NCBI RefSeq assembly: GCF_017876545.1
Contig: NZ_JAGIOD010000001.1
Location: 806,001 to 870,000, forward strand
Source: Brachybacterium sacelli
GTDB lineage: Bacteria > Actinomycetota > Actinomycetes > Actinomycetales > Dermabacteraceae
Reading direction: 5' to 3'
Length of the DNA stretch: 64,000 bases
The notes beneath the pieces were generated by a model. That model saw nothing but the letters and a program-made list of their open reading frames with translations. It had not been told where the DNA came from and did no database searches. The position numbers and the translations under genes were made by a program. How positions within the stretch are numbered: position 1 is the first letter of the stretch; every line of letters starts with the position of its first letter. This document shows positions 16,327 through 24,309 of the stretch, in pieces.

Positions 16327-16790
16327 TTGACGGCGCTCTTGGCGGCGACGACCTGGATGACGAGGTTCGCGAAGACGTCCTCGTGCAGGCGCACGGTGGC
16401 CTTGTGCTCACCGAGCGAGCGGATCGGCGTGGGGAACTCGACGGTGCGACGGTCGATGTCCTTGTCGAACATCGCCTTCACGCCCTCGGCGACCTCCTTG
16501 GAGGCCACGGCACCGAAGAGGCGGCCGTTGTCGCCGGCGCGCTCGGCGATGACGACGGGCTTGGACTCGAGGGTCGCCTTGAGGGACTGCGCCTCCTCGA
16601 GGCTGGCGATCGCGCGCTTGCCGCGGGCCGCACGGATCTGGTCGAGCTGACGCTGACCGCCCTTGGTCCACGGGGTGGCGAGGCCGCGAGGCAGCAGGAA
16701 GTTGCGGGCGTAGCCGTCGCGGACATCGACGATGTCCCCGGCGGTGCCGAGACCCGTGACCTCATGGGTGAGGATGAGCTTGCTGGTCAT
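16320..16790 (-). CDS. rplI: 50S ribosomal protein bL9
   Basis: A 156-residue protein. The N-terminal rRNA-binding domain starts MTSKLILTHEVTGLGTAGDI and contains VRDGYARNFLLPRGLATPWT, the bL9 signature. It is followed by the long connecting helix and the C-terminal domain (TVRLHEDVFANLVIQV). It is the last gene of the rpsF-ssb-rpsR-rplI operon. The final codons lie within the second copy of a 38-bp duplication. The ATG at 16790 was chosen from family alignment; GGAAGGGAAG lies upstream. Confidence 0.95.
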   Translation of the reverse strand: MTSKLILTHEVTGLGTAGDIVDVRDGYARNFLLPRGLATPWTKGGQRQLDQIRAARGKRAIASLEEAQSLKATLESKPVVIAERAGDNGRLFGAVASKEVAEGVKAMFDKDIDRRTVEFPTPIRSLGEHKATVRLHEDVFANLVIQVVAAKSAVKA

Positions 16791-16807
16791 GTGCTTCCCT
16801 TCCTCGC

Positions 16808-17044
16808 TCAGCGGCCGGAGGTGGAGTACGGCAGCAGCGCGATCTCGCGGGCGTTCTTCACGGCCTTCGCGATCTTGCGCTGCTCCTGGACGGTGACGCC
16901 GGTGACCCGACGGGCGCGGATCTTGCCGCGGTCGGAGACGAACTTGCGCAGCAGCGCGGCGTCCTTGTAGTCGACGGTCTCGAGACCGGCGGCCTTCAGC
17001 GGGTTCTGCTTCTTCTTCGGCTTGCGAAGAACAGGCTTGGCCAT
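16808..17044 (-). CDS. rpsR: 30S ribosomal protein bS18
   Basis: A 78-residue protein, [16 protein letters not shown] followed by [17 protein letters not shown] and [19 protein letters not shown], the bS18 core that binds bS6 and 16S rRNA on the platform. It carries no zinc-ribbon cysteines, i.e. the zinc-independent form. The ATG at 17044 with AGAAGGAG upstream was chosen over an in-frame upstream ATG at 17080. It sits 17 bases before rplI. Confidence 0.95.
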   Translation of the reverse strand: MAKPVLRKPKKKQNPLKAAGLETVDYKDAALLRKFVSDRGKIRARRVTGVTVQEQRKIAKAVKNAREIALLPYSTSGR

Positions 17045-17166
17045 CGTGGTGCTCCTTCTTTCTGAGGGGAGCCCGGGCATGCACCCGGGATGGAATGGAT
17101 CTGGAACTGCAGCGATCGGTGCGGACGCCTCACGCGCTCAGGCCCGTGCGGCGTCAGCGGTCACGA

Positions 17167-17718
17167 TCAGAAGGGAGGGTCGTCGTACCCGCCCTGATTG
17201 CCGCCGCCGGCCCACGGGTCGGCGGAGGGAGCGCCCTGCGGGGCATTGTTGTAACCGCCCTGACCGCCGTAACCACCCTGGCCGCCGCCCTGCGGGGCAC
17301 CGCCCTGGGGGCCACCGCCGCCGAAGCCGCCCTGGCCGCCGCGTCCGCCGCCGCGCTGGACCTTGTTGGCCTTCGCGGTCGCGTAGCGCAGCGAGGGGCC
17401 GATCTCGTCGACGTCCAGCTCGATGCTGGTGCGGTTGTTGCCCTCACGGTCGGTGAAGGAGCGCTGCTTGAGGCGACCCTGCGCGATCACGCGGGCACCC
17501 TTCTCCAGCGACTCGGCCACGTTCTCCGCGGCATCGCGCCAGATGGAACAGCGCAGGAACAGAGCCTCGCCGTCCTTCCACTCGTTCGTCTGACGGTCGA
17601 AGCTGCGCGGGGTGGACGCGATGGTGAAGGACGCGACCGCGATGCCGGACTGCGTGAAACGCAGCTCGGGATCAGCGGTGAGGTTGCCGATCACCGTGAT
17701 GACGGTGTCATTCGCCAT
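17167..17718 (-). CDS. ssb: Single-stranded DNA-binding protein
   Basis: A 183-residue SSB. The OB-fold occupies residues 1-115 ([21 protein letters not shown], then [27 protein letters not shown] and [16 protein letters not shown]). A Gly/Gln-rich linker and the acidic tip DDPPF follow; the tip binds partner proteins. It lies between rpsF and rpsR as in most bacteria; the longer gap to rpsR (about 120 bases) may hold an internal promoter. Confidence 0.96.
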   Translation of the reverse strand: MANDTVITVIGNLTADPELRFTQSGIAVASFTIASTPRSFDRQTNEWKDGEALFLRCSIWRDAAENVAESLEKGARVIAQGRLKQRSFTDREGNNRTSIELDVDEIGPSLRYATAKANKVQRGGGRGGQGGFGGGGPQGGAPQGGGQGGYGGQGGYNNAPQGAPSADPWAGGGNQGGYDDPPF

Positions 17719-17774
17719 GGATGCTCCTCTGCTCCGGGGTCGGTAGGTGTGGTGCGGGGATCAGTGAGCGCAGG

Positions 17775-18065
17775 TCACTTGGCGTCGAGCCGCATGACCT
17801 TGGTGCGCAGGACGGACTCGTTGAGCCCCAGCTGGCGGTCCAGCTCCTGGGAGGTCTCGGTCTTCGCGGTGAAGCTGAGGACGATGTAGATGCCCTCGGT
17901 CTTCTTGTCGATCTCGTAGGCGAACTTCCGCTTGCCCCAGACGTCGACGTTGTCGATGGTGCCACCCTCATTGGGGATGACCTGCACGAGCTTCTCGAAG
18001 GTCTCGGTGACAGTCCGCTCATCGACGGACGGGTCGAGGATCACGACCATTTCGTACTTACGCAT
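17775..18065 (-). CDS. rpsF: 30S ribosomal protein bS6
   Basis: A 96-residue protein, [19 protein letters not shown] then [20 protein letters not shown], the bS6 fold that pairs with bS18. It ends [10 protein letters not shown] without the glutamate tail seen in enterobacteria. The ATG at 18065 follows AGGAGGTGGG. It is the first gene of the operon; the promoter should lie in the 18066-18215 interval. Confidence 0.95.
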   Translation of the reverse strand: MRKYEMVVILDPSVDERTVTETFEKLVQVIPNEGGTIDNVDVWGKRKFAYEIDKKTEGIYIVLSFTAKTETSQELDRQLGLNESVLRTKVMRLDAK

Positions 18066-18215
18066 GTTCTGGTACCCACCTCCTGTGGTCTCAGCGGCCA
18101 CGGTCTCTCCGTGGCAGGAGGGTTCATGCCATCCGCGCGGGCATCGGCGACGCACGACACGGACCGCACGATCCTACCCGGCCCCTCCGGTGAGGGCCAG
18201 AGCGGGCCGGGACGT

Positions 18216-18281
18216 GCGCGCGGCATCACAACGGAGGGCGCGCGGCATCACAACGGAGGGCGCGCGGCGTCACCACGCAGG
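18216..18281. repeat. Three tandem 22-bp repeats
   Basis: 18216-18237 and 18238-18259 are identical (start GCGCGCGGCA, end CACAACGGAGG). 18260-18281 is a diverged third copy. They lie between the rpsF start and the 3' end of the monooxygenase gene, so they are non-coding. Confidence 0.85.
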
Positions 18282-18293
18282 GAGCCGGCACCG

Positions 18294-18605
18294 TCACTCG
18301 CGCAGGGGCGACCCGACCACGTCGAACCGGAGGCCGCCGGATCCGCCCGAGAGCAGCGGGCGCGCCGCCGCGATGGAGTCGCGGACCTCAGGGCGCTGCA
18401 GCGAGGCCCGATGCGCCTCGGCACTCGTCCACAGCTCGAGCACGAACACCGTGTCCGGTTCCTCGGCGTTCACCCCGACCTCGTAGGCCAGGCACCCCAG
18501 CGCCTCGAGGGCGTCGCTGGGCCGGGTCAGGAGGGCCACCAGGTCGTCACGCCTGCCCGGTGCCGAATCGAGGGTGGCCACGTTCGCGAAGGTCATGGCG
18601 ATCAT
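18294..18605 (-). CDS. Antibiotic-biosynthesis-monooxygenase (ABM) domain protein
   Basis: A 103-residue ferredoxin-like ABM-domain protein: MTFANVATLDSAPGRRDDL, then CLAYEVGVNAEEPDTVFVLELWTSAEAHRASL. The fold is a dimeric alpha-beta barrel found in quinol monooxygenases and heme-degrading enzymes. The E-W-x-S/D-xxAxxxH pattern is present, but the specific substrate is unknown. Starts at 18605 (MIAMTF) or 18596 (MTF) are both plausible. Confidence 0.8.
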   Translation of the reverse strand: MIAMTFANVATLDSAPGRRDDLVALLTRPSDALEALGCLAYEVGVNAEEPDTVFVLELWTSAEAHRASLQRPEVRDSIAAARPLLSGGSGGLRFDVVGSPLRE

Positions 18606-18640
18606 CCTTGCACCCTCCCGCCCTCGGCGCCACAGGATCC

Positions 18641-18850
18641 TCAGCGCCTCGGCGGGCGCCCCATCGCCTTCCTGACCCGGGCGTACCAGCCGCCGGTGCT
18701 GCGGCCTCCGGCGATCCCGCCCCCGGCGACCGCCCCGGCCGTGCGCCCCTGCAGCCGGGTGCCGCAGCGCTGACACAGGTGACGACCCGTCACCGAGGTG
18801 TGGATCCTGCCTCGGATCCGGTTCCCGCACTGTTCGCATCGTGTGGCCAT
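18641..18850 (-). CDS. Small zinc-ribbon protein
   Basis: A 69-residue protein with two CxxC pairs, RCEQCGNRIRG and HLCQRCGTRL, forming a probable zinc ribbon, then a Gly-rich linker and a basic tail WYARVRKAMGRPPRR. Function is unknown. An in-frame ATG at 18880 would add ten residues. No convincing ribosome-binding site is seen for either, so the start is uncertain. Confidence 0.5.
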   Translation of the reverse strand: MATRCEQCGNRIRGRIHTSVTGRHLCQRCGTRLQGRTAGAVAGGGIAGGRSTGGWYARVRKAMGRPPRR

Positions 18851-18937
18851 ACCCGATCGTCGCACAGGAGGACCTGACATCGATGTGAGGTCGGGTCGCC
18901 GCAGTTCACGCCCCCGCTCACGGCAGGTCCGGGCGCA

Positions 18938-19738
18938 TCAGTCCTCGCGGCGACGCGGGATGACCAGGGGGGTGCCGCTCTGGGGATCGGCGGTGACCAC
19001 GGCGCGCAGCGAGAACACCTCGTCGACCAGCTCCTCGCTGAGCACGTCGGCGGGCGTCCCGGAGGCCACGATCCTCCCGGAGTCCATCACCACCAGGTGA
19101 TCGGCGTAGCGGGCGGCCTGGTTGAGGTCGTGCAGCACGGTGACGACGGTGCGCCCCTCCTCACGCATGTCCTGGCACAGGTGCAGCACGTCGATCTGGT
19201 GGGCGACGTCGAGGAAGGAGGTCGGCTCATCGAGCAGCACGTACTCCGTGCCCTGCGCGAGGATCATCGCGACCCAGACCCGCTGGCGCTGACCGCCGGA
19301 GAGCCCGGCCACCGGCCGCTCCGCGATCCGCTGGACGCCCGTGGCCTCGAGCGCGGCGGCGACCGCCTCGTCGTCCCCGGGCAGCCACTGACGCAGCGGC
19401 GAGTGATAGGGGTGGCGACCCCTGCCCACCAGCGCCCGCACGGTGATGCCCTCCGGGACGACGGGATCCTGCGGCAGCAGGGCGATGCGCCGTGCGACGG
19501 CCTTGGGTCGCCAGCGCCCCAGCGGACGCTCATCGAGCAGGGCCTCCCCGGCACGCGGGCGCAGAGTGCGGGCGAGCGTCTTCAGCATCGTCGACTTCCC
19601 GCAGCCGTTGGGGCCGATCACGGCGGTGAACAAGCCCCGGGGCACCGTGAAGTCGAGGCCCTCCAGGACCGGCTTCTCCCCGTAGGCGACGGTCGCCGCG
19701 GCCAGCCGCAGCGAGGAGGCGGTATCGGAGGCGCTCAT
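18938..19738 (-). CDS. Siderophore/iron ABC transporter, ATP-binding protein (FepC type)
   Basis: A 266-residue ATPase. Walker A is GPNGCGKST, the Q-loop is LLPQDPVVPEGITV, the ABC signature is LSGGQRQRVWVAM, Walker B is YVLLDEPTSFLD, and the switch His is in VTVLHDLN. The FecE/FepC subgroup signature ARRIALLPQ is present. It energises uptake of ferric siderophores with the two permeases upstream. The ATG at 19738 overlaps the permease stop (ATGA), indicating translational coupling, and has GGAAGAG upstream. Confidence 0.92.
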   Translation of the reverse strand: MSASDTASSLRLAAATVAYGEKPVLEGLDFTVPRGLFTAVIGPNGCGKSTMLKTLARTLRPRAGEALLDERPLGRWRPKAVARRIALLPQDPVVPEGITVRALVGRGRHPYHSPLRQWLPGDDEAVAAALEATGVQRIAERPVAGLSGGQRQRVWVAMILAQGTEYVLLDEPTSFLDVAHQIDVLHLCQDMREEGRTVVTVLHDLNQAARYADHLVVMDSGRIVASGTPADVLSEELVDEVFSLRAVVTADPQSGTPLVIPRRRED

Positions 19739-20736
19739 GCGTCGGATCTCTTCCATTCGGACAACAGCAGATAGCCCAGGTAGACGCCGCCCACCCCGGC
19801 GGTGATGACACCGACGGGGAGGTCCTCGACCGGGGCGACGTGCTGGACGGTGAAATCGGCGAGCACCATGATCAACGCGCCCACCAGGGCCGACAGCACG
19901 AGCTGGGGGCCTGGGGCGCCGACGGACCGCCGAGCGATGTGCGGGGCGGCCAGGGCCACGAAGGCGATGGGGCCGGCGACCGCGACCGCCGCGGCGGCCA
20001 GCAGCACGGCCAGCAGGATCGCCGCGGTGCGGGTACGGAGCGCGGAGCCGCCGAGGGCGTCGGCCAGCTCATCGCCCAGATCCATCATCCGCAGGTCGTG
20101 GGAGAGCAGGGCGACCGCGGGGATCAGCACCATCAGCGCGATGCCGATCAGCGCGGCCTGGCCGAGGCTGCGGGAGTTCAGGGTGCCGACCAGGTAACCG
20201 GCCAGCTGCGAGGAGCTGTCGCGCAGGGCGACGGCCACGACGTACTGGGTGACGGCCAGCGCCATCGCGGAGACCCCGATGCCGGTGATGATCACGCGCG
20301 CCGGGGAGGCGAAGCCGAGCCCGGTGGAGACGTGCACGAGGCCGATCGCGACGGCGGCGCCGAGCAGGGCGCCGACGGGGGCGGGCACGAGTCCCGGCGC
20401 GAGCAGGGTCGCCAGCGCCACCCCGGCCCCGGCGCCGGCCCCGAGACCGATCACGTCGGGGCTGCCCAGGGGGTTGCGGGTGACGGTCTGGAACAGCGCT
20501 CCGGCCAGACCGAAGGCGATGCCCGCCCCGATGCCGACCAGCAGCCGCGGCCCGCGCAGCCGCTCCAGGACGAAGGTGACCTTCGTGCCGGCCTCGCCGC
20601 GGGCGGCGGAGGCCAGCTCCCCGGGGCCGATCCCGAGCTCGCCCCAGGCGAGGGTCGCCACCGCTCCGGAGAGGATCGCCGCGACCAGCAGGATCCCGAT
20701 GCCCAGGGGGCGGGAGGACAGCGCGCGCCCGGTCAT
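19735..20736 (-). CDS. Iron-siderophore ABC transporter permease (FecCD family), second subunit
   Basis: A 333-residue integral membrane protein with about nine hydrophobic helices. FecCD-family motifs are RLRGPRLLVGIGAGIAFGLAG, NPLGSPDVIGLGAGAGAG and GPIAFVALAAPHIARR. With the adjacent permease it would form the heterodimeric channel. Start and stop overlap both neighbours by ATGA. Confidence 0.92.
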   Translation of the reverse strand: MTGRALSSRPLGIGILLVAAILSGAVATLAWGELGIGPGELASAARGEAGTKVTFVLERLRGPRLLVGIGAGIAFGLAGALFQTVTRNPLGSPDVIGLGAGAGAGVALATLLAPGLVPAPVGALLGAAVAIGLVHVSTGLGFASPARVIITGIGVSAMALAVTQYVVAVALRDSSSQLAGYLVGTLNSRSLGQAALIGIALMVLIPAVALLSHDLRMMDLGDELADALGGSALRTRTAAILLAVLLAAAAVAVAGPIAFVALAAPHIARRSVGAPGPQLVLSALVGALIMVLADFTVQHVAPVEDLPVGVITAGVGGVYLGYLLLSEWKRSDA

Positions 20737-21815
20737 GTCGTCACCTTCCCGCGACGCACCGACCACAGCAGGAACGGGGCGCCGAGGAAGGCCGTGACCA
20801 CCCCGACCATCAGTTCCTGAGGTCGGGCGATCACCCGGGCGAGGACGTCGGAGCCGAGCAGCAGTGCGGCACCGAGCAGCAGGCAGATCGGCAGCTGCCA
20901 GCGGTGGTCGCTGCCCACGAGTCCTCGCACCAGGTGGGGGACGGCGAGGCCGACGAACGCGATCGGCCCGACGGCGGCCGTGGCGGCCGCGGCGAGCAGG
21001 GTCGCCGCGAGGAGCGCCCCGGCGCGCAGCAGGCCGACCCGGGTGCCGAGAGCGGTGGCGACGTCGTCGCCCAGCGCCAGCATGTTCAGTCCCGGCGCCA
21101 CCACGATCGCCAGCACCAGGCCGAGCACGAGCGCGGGGGCGACGGCGCCGAGGGTGGCGTAGGAGGAGCCCGACAGCGAGCCCACCACCCAGTGACGATA
21201 GGAGTCGAAGACGTCGGGGCGGGTGAGGATCATGGCCTGGATGTAGGCGTACAGCACCGCGGAGACCACGGCGCCGGCCAGGATCAGCGGCACCACCGAG
21301 TGGGACCCGGCAGGGCGTCCCAGCAGGTAGACCACCACCACCGCGAGCAGCGCCCCGGGCAGGGCCACCCAGACTCCGGCACCGCTGCCGGTGACTCCCA
21401 GGAAAGCGGTGGCGGTGACCACGGCCGCCGAGGCGCCGCTGGTCACGCCGAGCAGGCCCGGCTCACCCAGGGGATTGCGGGTCACGCCCTGGATGAGCAG
21501 CCCGGAGACGCCCAGGGCGGCACCGACGGTGGCCCCGAGCACCGTGCGCGGCTCGCGGGCGGCGACCACCTGCCGCATGTGCTCCTCACCGCCGCCGCGC
21601 AATGCGGCCCACACCTCGGCCGGGCTCGCGGCGCGTGCGCCCAGCGCGAGGCTGGCCACGGCGGCGAGCACGAGCACCAGGGCGACCAGCACCACCACCA
21701 GCCAGGGCGGGAGGCGGGCCCCGGTCGGAGCCGCCGAGGCGTCTCCGGGGACGGCCGACGGCCCGTCCGACAGATCATCGGGCGGGCCGTGCGGGGCGAG
21801 AGCGGTCCTGCCCAC
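20733..21815 (-). CDS. Iron-siderophore ABC transporter permease (FecCD family), first subunit
   Basis: A 360-residue membrane protein. A roughly 35-residue Pro/Ala-rich cytoplasmic N-terminus precedes the first helix (LPPWLVVVLVALVLVLAAV). Family motifs are REPRTVLGATVGAALGVSGLL, NPLGEPGLLGVTSGASAA and GPIAFVGLAVPHLVRGLVG. The GTG start follows the binding-protein stop by one base, so the four genes form one operon. Confidence 0.9.
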   Translation of the reverse strand: MGRTALAPHGPPDDLSDGPSAVPGDASAAPTGARLPPWLVVVLVALVLVLAAVASLALGARAASPAEVWAALRGGGEEHMRQVVAAREPRTVLGATVGAALGVSGLLIQGVTRNPLGEPGLLGVTSGASAAVVTATAFLGVTGSGAGVWVALPGALLAVVVVYLLGRPAGSHSVVPLILAGAVVSAVLYAYIQAMILTRPDVFDSYRHWVVGSLSGSSYATLGAVAPALVLGLVLAIVVAPGLNMLALGDDVATALGTRVGLLRAGALLAATLLAAAATAAVGPIAFVGLAVPHLVRGLVGSDHRWQLPICLLLGAALLLGSDVLARVIARPQELMVGVVTAFLGAPFLLWSVRRGKVTT

Positions 21816-21816
21816 T

Positions 21817-22866
21817 TCAGCTCGCGGAGACCTTCGCGATGGCCTCGTCGATCATCGGCACGTAGCGCTCGAGGGCCCACGGGACGGTGAGCGGGGTGAT
21901 GATCGAGGATCCGGTGACGAAGGACTGGTCCGTCGGCGCCACGACCGCGCCCGCTTCGATGGCGGGGATGGAGGCGTAGAGGTCCTGGGCCTCGATGGTC
22001 TCCCGGTTCGACTCGTCGGAGTAGAAGGTGAAGATGAGGTCCGAGTCGGCCAGCAGGTCGGCGTTCTCCAGACCGATCATGGCGGAGTCCGTGCCGGGCT
22101 CGTCCCACTCGCCCAGCTCCTGGTTGACCGGGTCGACGGTGAGGCCGAGTGCGCGGACCATCGCCACCCGCTGCTCGTCCTCGTAGAAGACGCCGAGGGT
22201 GCCGGGGCCGGAGTTGTAGATGAAGGAGAAGGTGTGGTCGGCGTACTCGGGCCGCGCGGAGTCCTCGAAGGTCGTGTGGATCTCCTCGATCAGGGAGGCG
22301 GCCGCCTCGTCCTCGCCCAGGGCCTTGCCGATCGTGGTGATCTGCTCCTGCCAGGTGATCACCCAGGGCTGCTCCGCGTAGGCGACGGTGGGGGCGATGT
22401 CGGTGAGGATGTCGAACTGCTCCTGGGTCAGGCCGGACCAGGGGGCGAGGATGACGTCGGGCTCGAGGGCGAGGACCGCCTCGACGTCGAGCTCAGTGCC
22501 GCCGGTGAACTGCTCGGGCAGCTCGCCGCCGGCCTCGGTGACCGCCTCGTGGATCCACGGCAGGTAACCGGTGTCGTCGGCGCCCCAGGGGTACTCCTCG
22601 ATGCCCACGGGGATGCGGCCCAGGGCGACGGCCGTCTCTGCCGAGCCCTGCCCGAGGGTCACGATCCGCTGCGGCTTCTCGGTGATCTCGGCGCTGCCGA
22701 GGGCGTGCTCGAGCGTCACGGGGGTGAAGCCCGCCCCGGCTCCGCCGTCGTCGGAGGTGCCGGGGCCCCCGCCCTCTCCGTTCCCGCTGCAGGCGGCGAG
22801 CGCCAGCGGCGCGGCGAGCGCACCGGCGAGCCAGGTACGGCGGGCGAAGCGGGTCGTGACGGTCAT
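21817..22866 (-). CDS. Iron-siderophore ABC transporter substrate-binding lipoprotein
   Basis: A 349-residue periplasmic-binding (helical-backbone, FepB/FhuD-like) protein. A signal sequence with a run of Arg (RFARRTWLAGALAAP) ends in the lipobox LAAC. The mature protein begins after Cys with a Gly/Ser/Asp-rich linker. The conserved block EKPQRIVTLGQGSAE and the second domain LEPDVILAPWSGLTQEQF are typical. The ATG at 22866 has AGGAG upstream. An iron-regulator box lies 48 bases upstream of the start, so the operon is likely derepressed in low iron. Confidence 0.92.
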   Translation of the reverse strand: MTVTTRFARRTWLAGALAAPLALAACSGNGEGGGPGTSDDGGAGAGFTPVTLEHALGSAEITEKPQRIVTLGQGSAETAVALGRIPVGIEEYPWGADDTGYLPWIHEAVTEAGGELPEQFTGGTELDVEAVLALEPDVILAPWSGLTQEQFDILTDIAPTVAYAEQPWVITWQEQITTIGKALGEDEAAASLIEEIHTTFEDSARPEYADHTFSFIYNSGPGTLGVFYEDEQRVAMVRALGLTVDPVNQELGEWDEPGTDSAMIGLENADLLADSDLIFTFYSDESNRETIEAQDLYASIPAIEAGAVVAPTDQSFVTGSSIITPLTVPWALERYVPMIDEAIAKVSAS

Positions 22867-22913
22867 GGCTCTCCTGCGGGTCAAGGTCGGGCTGCCGAAC
22901 AGGCTCGACAGAC

Positions 22914-22932
22914 TTAGGCAAGACTAACCTCA
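22914..22932. promoter_or_regulatory. DtxR/IdeR-type iron box
   Basis: TTAGGCAAGACTAACCTCA matches 15 of 19 positions of the DtxR/IdeR consensus TTAGGTTAGGCTAACCTAA and lies directly upstream of the siderophore importer. Iron-dependent repression is inferred. Confidence 0.75.
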
Positions 22933-23064
22933 CGAAATTCGCCGGGGAACCGTAGGGCATGCGGACCACCCGGTGATCCTGGTAACAGGGCAGGACACCG
23001 ACCTGGCGAGCGGTGCAGCTGGGTGCGGAGAACGGCCCCGCAGCGCCGCCCGGCGACGACGCCG

Positions 23065-23601
23065 TCAGCTCCCGAGCGGGCGCTCGTAGCGCAGCAGCTC
23101 GACGAGCTGCCCATCGGGGGCGGTCTCCACGGCGTGCCCCACCAGCTCGAACGCCGAGGTGGCGAGCACCTGCTGCGAGGCCACGTTGTGGCCGGAGGTG
23201 CGCGCTGTGAGTCGTCGGAGTCCGCTACCGGCCGCGAATCGGGCTCCGAGCTCGAGTGCCGCGGCGGTCAGGCCCTTCCCGCGGTGCGCGGGATGGATCC
23301 AGAAGCCGACCTCGACCTCCGGGGCACGGACGCCGAAGAGCACCAGGCTGCCGGCGAAGGAGTCCGTCGCGGGATCGGCGATGGTCAGGACGGCGAGGTC
23401 ACCGCGCTGCAGGCCGGGTTCCACGTCGCGCCGGATCATGGCGCGCACGCTCGAGGGCGTGTACCGGGGCTCGGGAAGATGCGCGTGGGTGCGCACCGCG
23501 GGGTCCTCGGTCCCCTCGGCATAGGCGGCGGCGTCATGCAGGGCCAGTGGCCGCAGACGAGCCCGGTCGTCGGAGAGCGGGAGCAGGTCGGCGTCGAGCA
23601 T
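23065..23601 (-). CDS. GNAT-family N-acetyltransferase (RimJ/RimL-like)
   Basis: A 178-residue acetyltransferase: RLRPLALHDAAAYAEG at the N-terminus, the VEVGFWIHPAHRGKGLTAAALEL acetyl-CoA-binding motif (R/Q-x-x-G-x-G/A), and GLRRLTARTSGHNVASQQVL. RimJ/L-like enzymes acetylate N-terminal amines or small molecules; the target is unknown. Its start and that of the TetR gene flank a 25-bp palindrome, and a minus-strand TAGTTT lies six bases before the ATG. Confidence 0.85.
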   Translation of the reverse strand: MLDADLLPLSDDRARLRPLALHDAAAYAEGTEDPAVRTHAHLPEPRYTPSSVRAMIRRDVEPGLQRGDLAVLTIADPATDSFAGSLVLFGVRAPEVEVGFWIHPAHRGKGLTAAALELGARFAAGSGLRRLTARTSGHNVASQQVLATSAFELVGHAVETAPDGQLVELLRYERPLGS

Positions 23602-23604
23602 CGC

Positions 23605-23629
23605 CCTAAACTAACCTTGTTCGTTTAGG
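23605..23629. promoter_or_regulatory. 25-bp palindromic operator shared by the GNAT and TetR genes, with back-to-back -10 boxes
   Basis: CCTAAAC ... GTTTAGG with inner AAC-CTT-GTT: ten of twelve position pairs are complementary. A plus-strand TAGGAT (23626-23631) ends six bases before the TetR ATG. A minus-strand TAGTTT (23613-23608) ends six bases before the GNAT ATG. A bound TetR dimer would cover both -10 boxes. Confidence 0.75.
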
Positions 23630-23637
23630 ATCGTGGG

Positions 23638-24309
23638 ATGAGCTACTGGAACCATCGCAAGGAGGTGCGGCGCGAGCGCTCCGTGGACCACGAGGCCCTC
23701 GCCCGGGCGTCGGCGATCCTGCTCGACGACGGCGGGCCGCGGGCCCTGACCGTGCGATCCGTCGCGAGCGCGCTGCAGGTGGCACCGTCGAGCGTCTATT
23801 CGCGAGTGCACGGTGTGGAGGACCTCTTCGATCTCGCGCTCGATCACGTCCTCGGCGAGGACCAGGAGGTCGCCGCTGCTCTGCGGGGCCCCGATCTCAT
23901 GGGGCTCCTGCTCGCCCAGTATCGGCACCTGCTGCGGCACCGGTGGGCGTGCGAGGTGATCTCCCGGCGCCCGCCGCGCGGGCCGAACCATCTGCAGCTG
24001 TCCGAGCGGATGTGCGACCTGCTGGTCACGGCCGGTGCCGCGGAACCGCTGGGGACGTCCTACGCGGTCTCGAACCTCGTCATCGGCAGCGCCGTCACCG
24101 CGCCTCTCGCCGAGGCTGAGCTCGCGGCCGCGATCGACGAGGAGGCGGCGCCGGTCTACGCGAGCCTGCACCGCGATCAGGAGCCGGACCCCGAGGCGGT
24201 CCTGCGCTCCGCGCTGGCCACCCTCCTCGCACCGCTCAGACCGCCGCCGGGAACCGCTCCCACACGCGGTGGGCGCCCAGCAGGGACCGGATCTCGCCGA
24301 GCACGGTGA
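23638..24309 (+). CDS. TetR-family transcriptional regulator
   Basis: A 223-residue protein. The N-terminal helix-turn-helix lies at about residues 30-60 (ALTVRSVASALQVAPSSVYSRVHGVEDLFDLAL). A helical ligand domain follows, with a TetR_C-like LLAQYRHLLRHRWACEVI segment. The 3' end overlaps the convergent catalase gene by 74 bases, so its last 24 residues (TAPTRGGRPAGTGSRRAR) look like read-through of the opposite strand. It probably represses itself and the GNAT gene. Confidence 0.85.
   Translation: MSYWNHRKEVRRERSVDHEALARASAILLDDGGPRALTVRSVASALQVAPSSVYSRVHGVEDLFDLALDHVLGEDQEVAAALRGPDLMGLLLAQYRHLLRHRWACEVISRRPPRGPNHLQLSERMCDLLVTAGAAEPLGTSYAVSNLVIGSAVTAPLAEAELAAAIDEEAAPVYASLHRDQEPDPEAVLRSALATLLAPLRPPPGTAPTRGGRPAGTGSRRAR

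Noticed and set aside
18216..18281. CRISPR-like reading of the 22-bp repeats
   Set aside because: Repeats are directly adjacent with no spacers.
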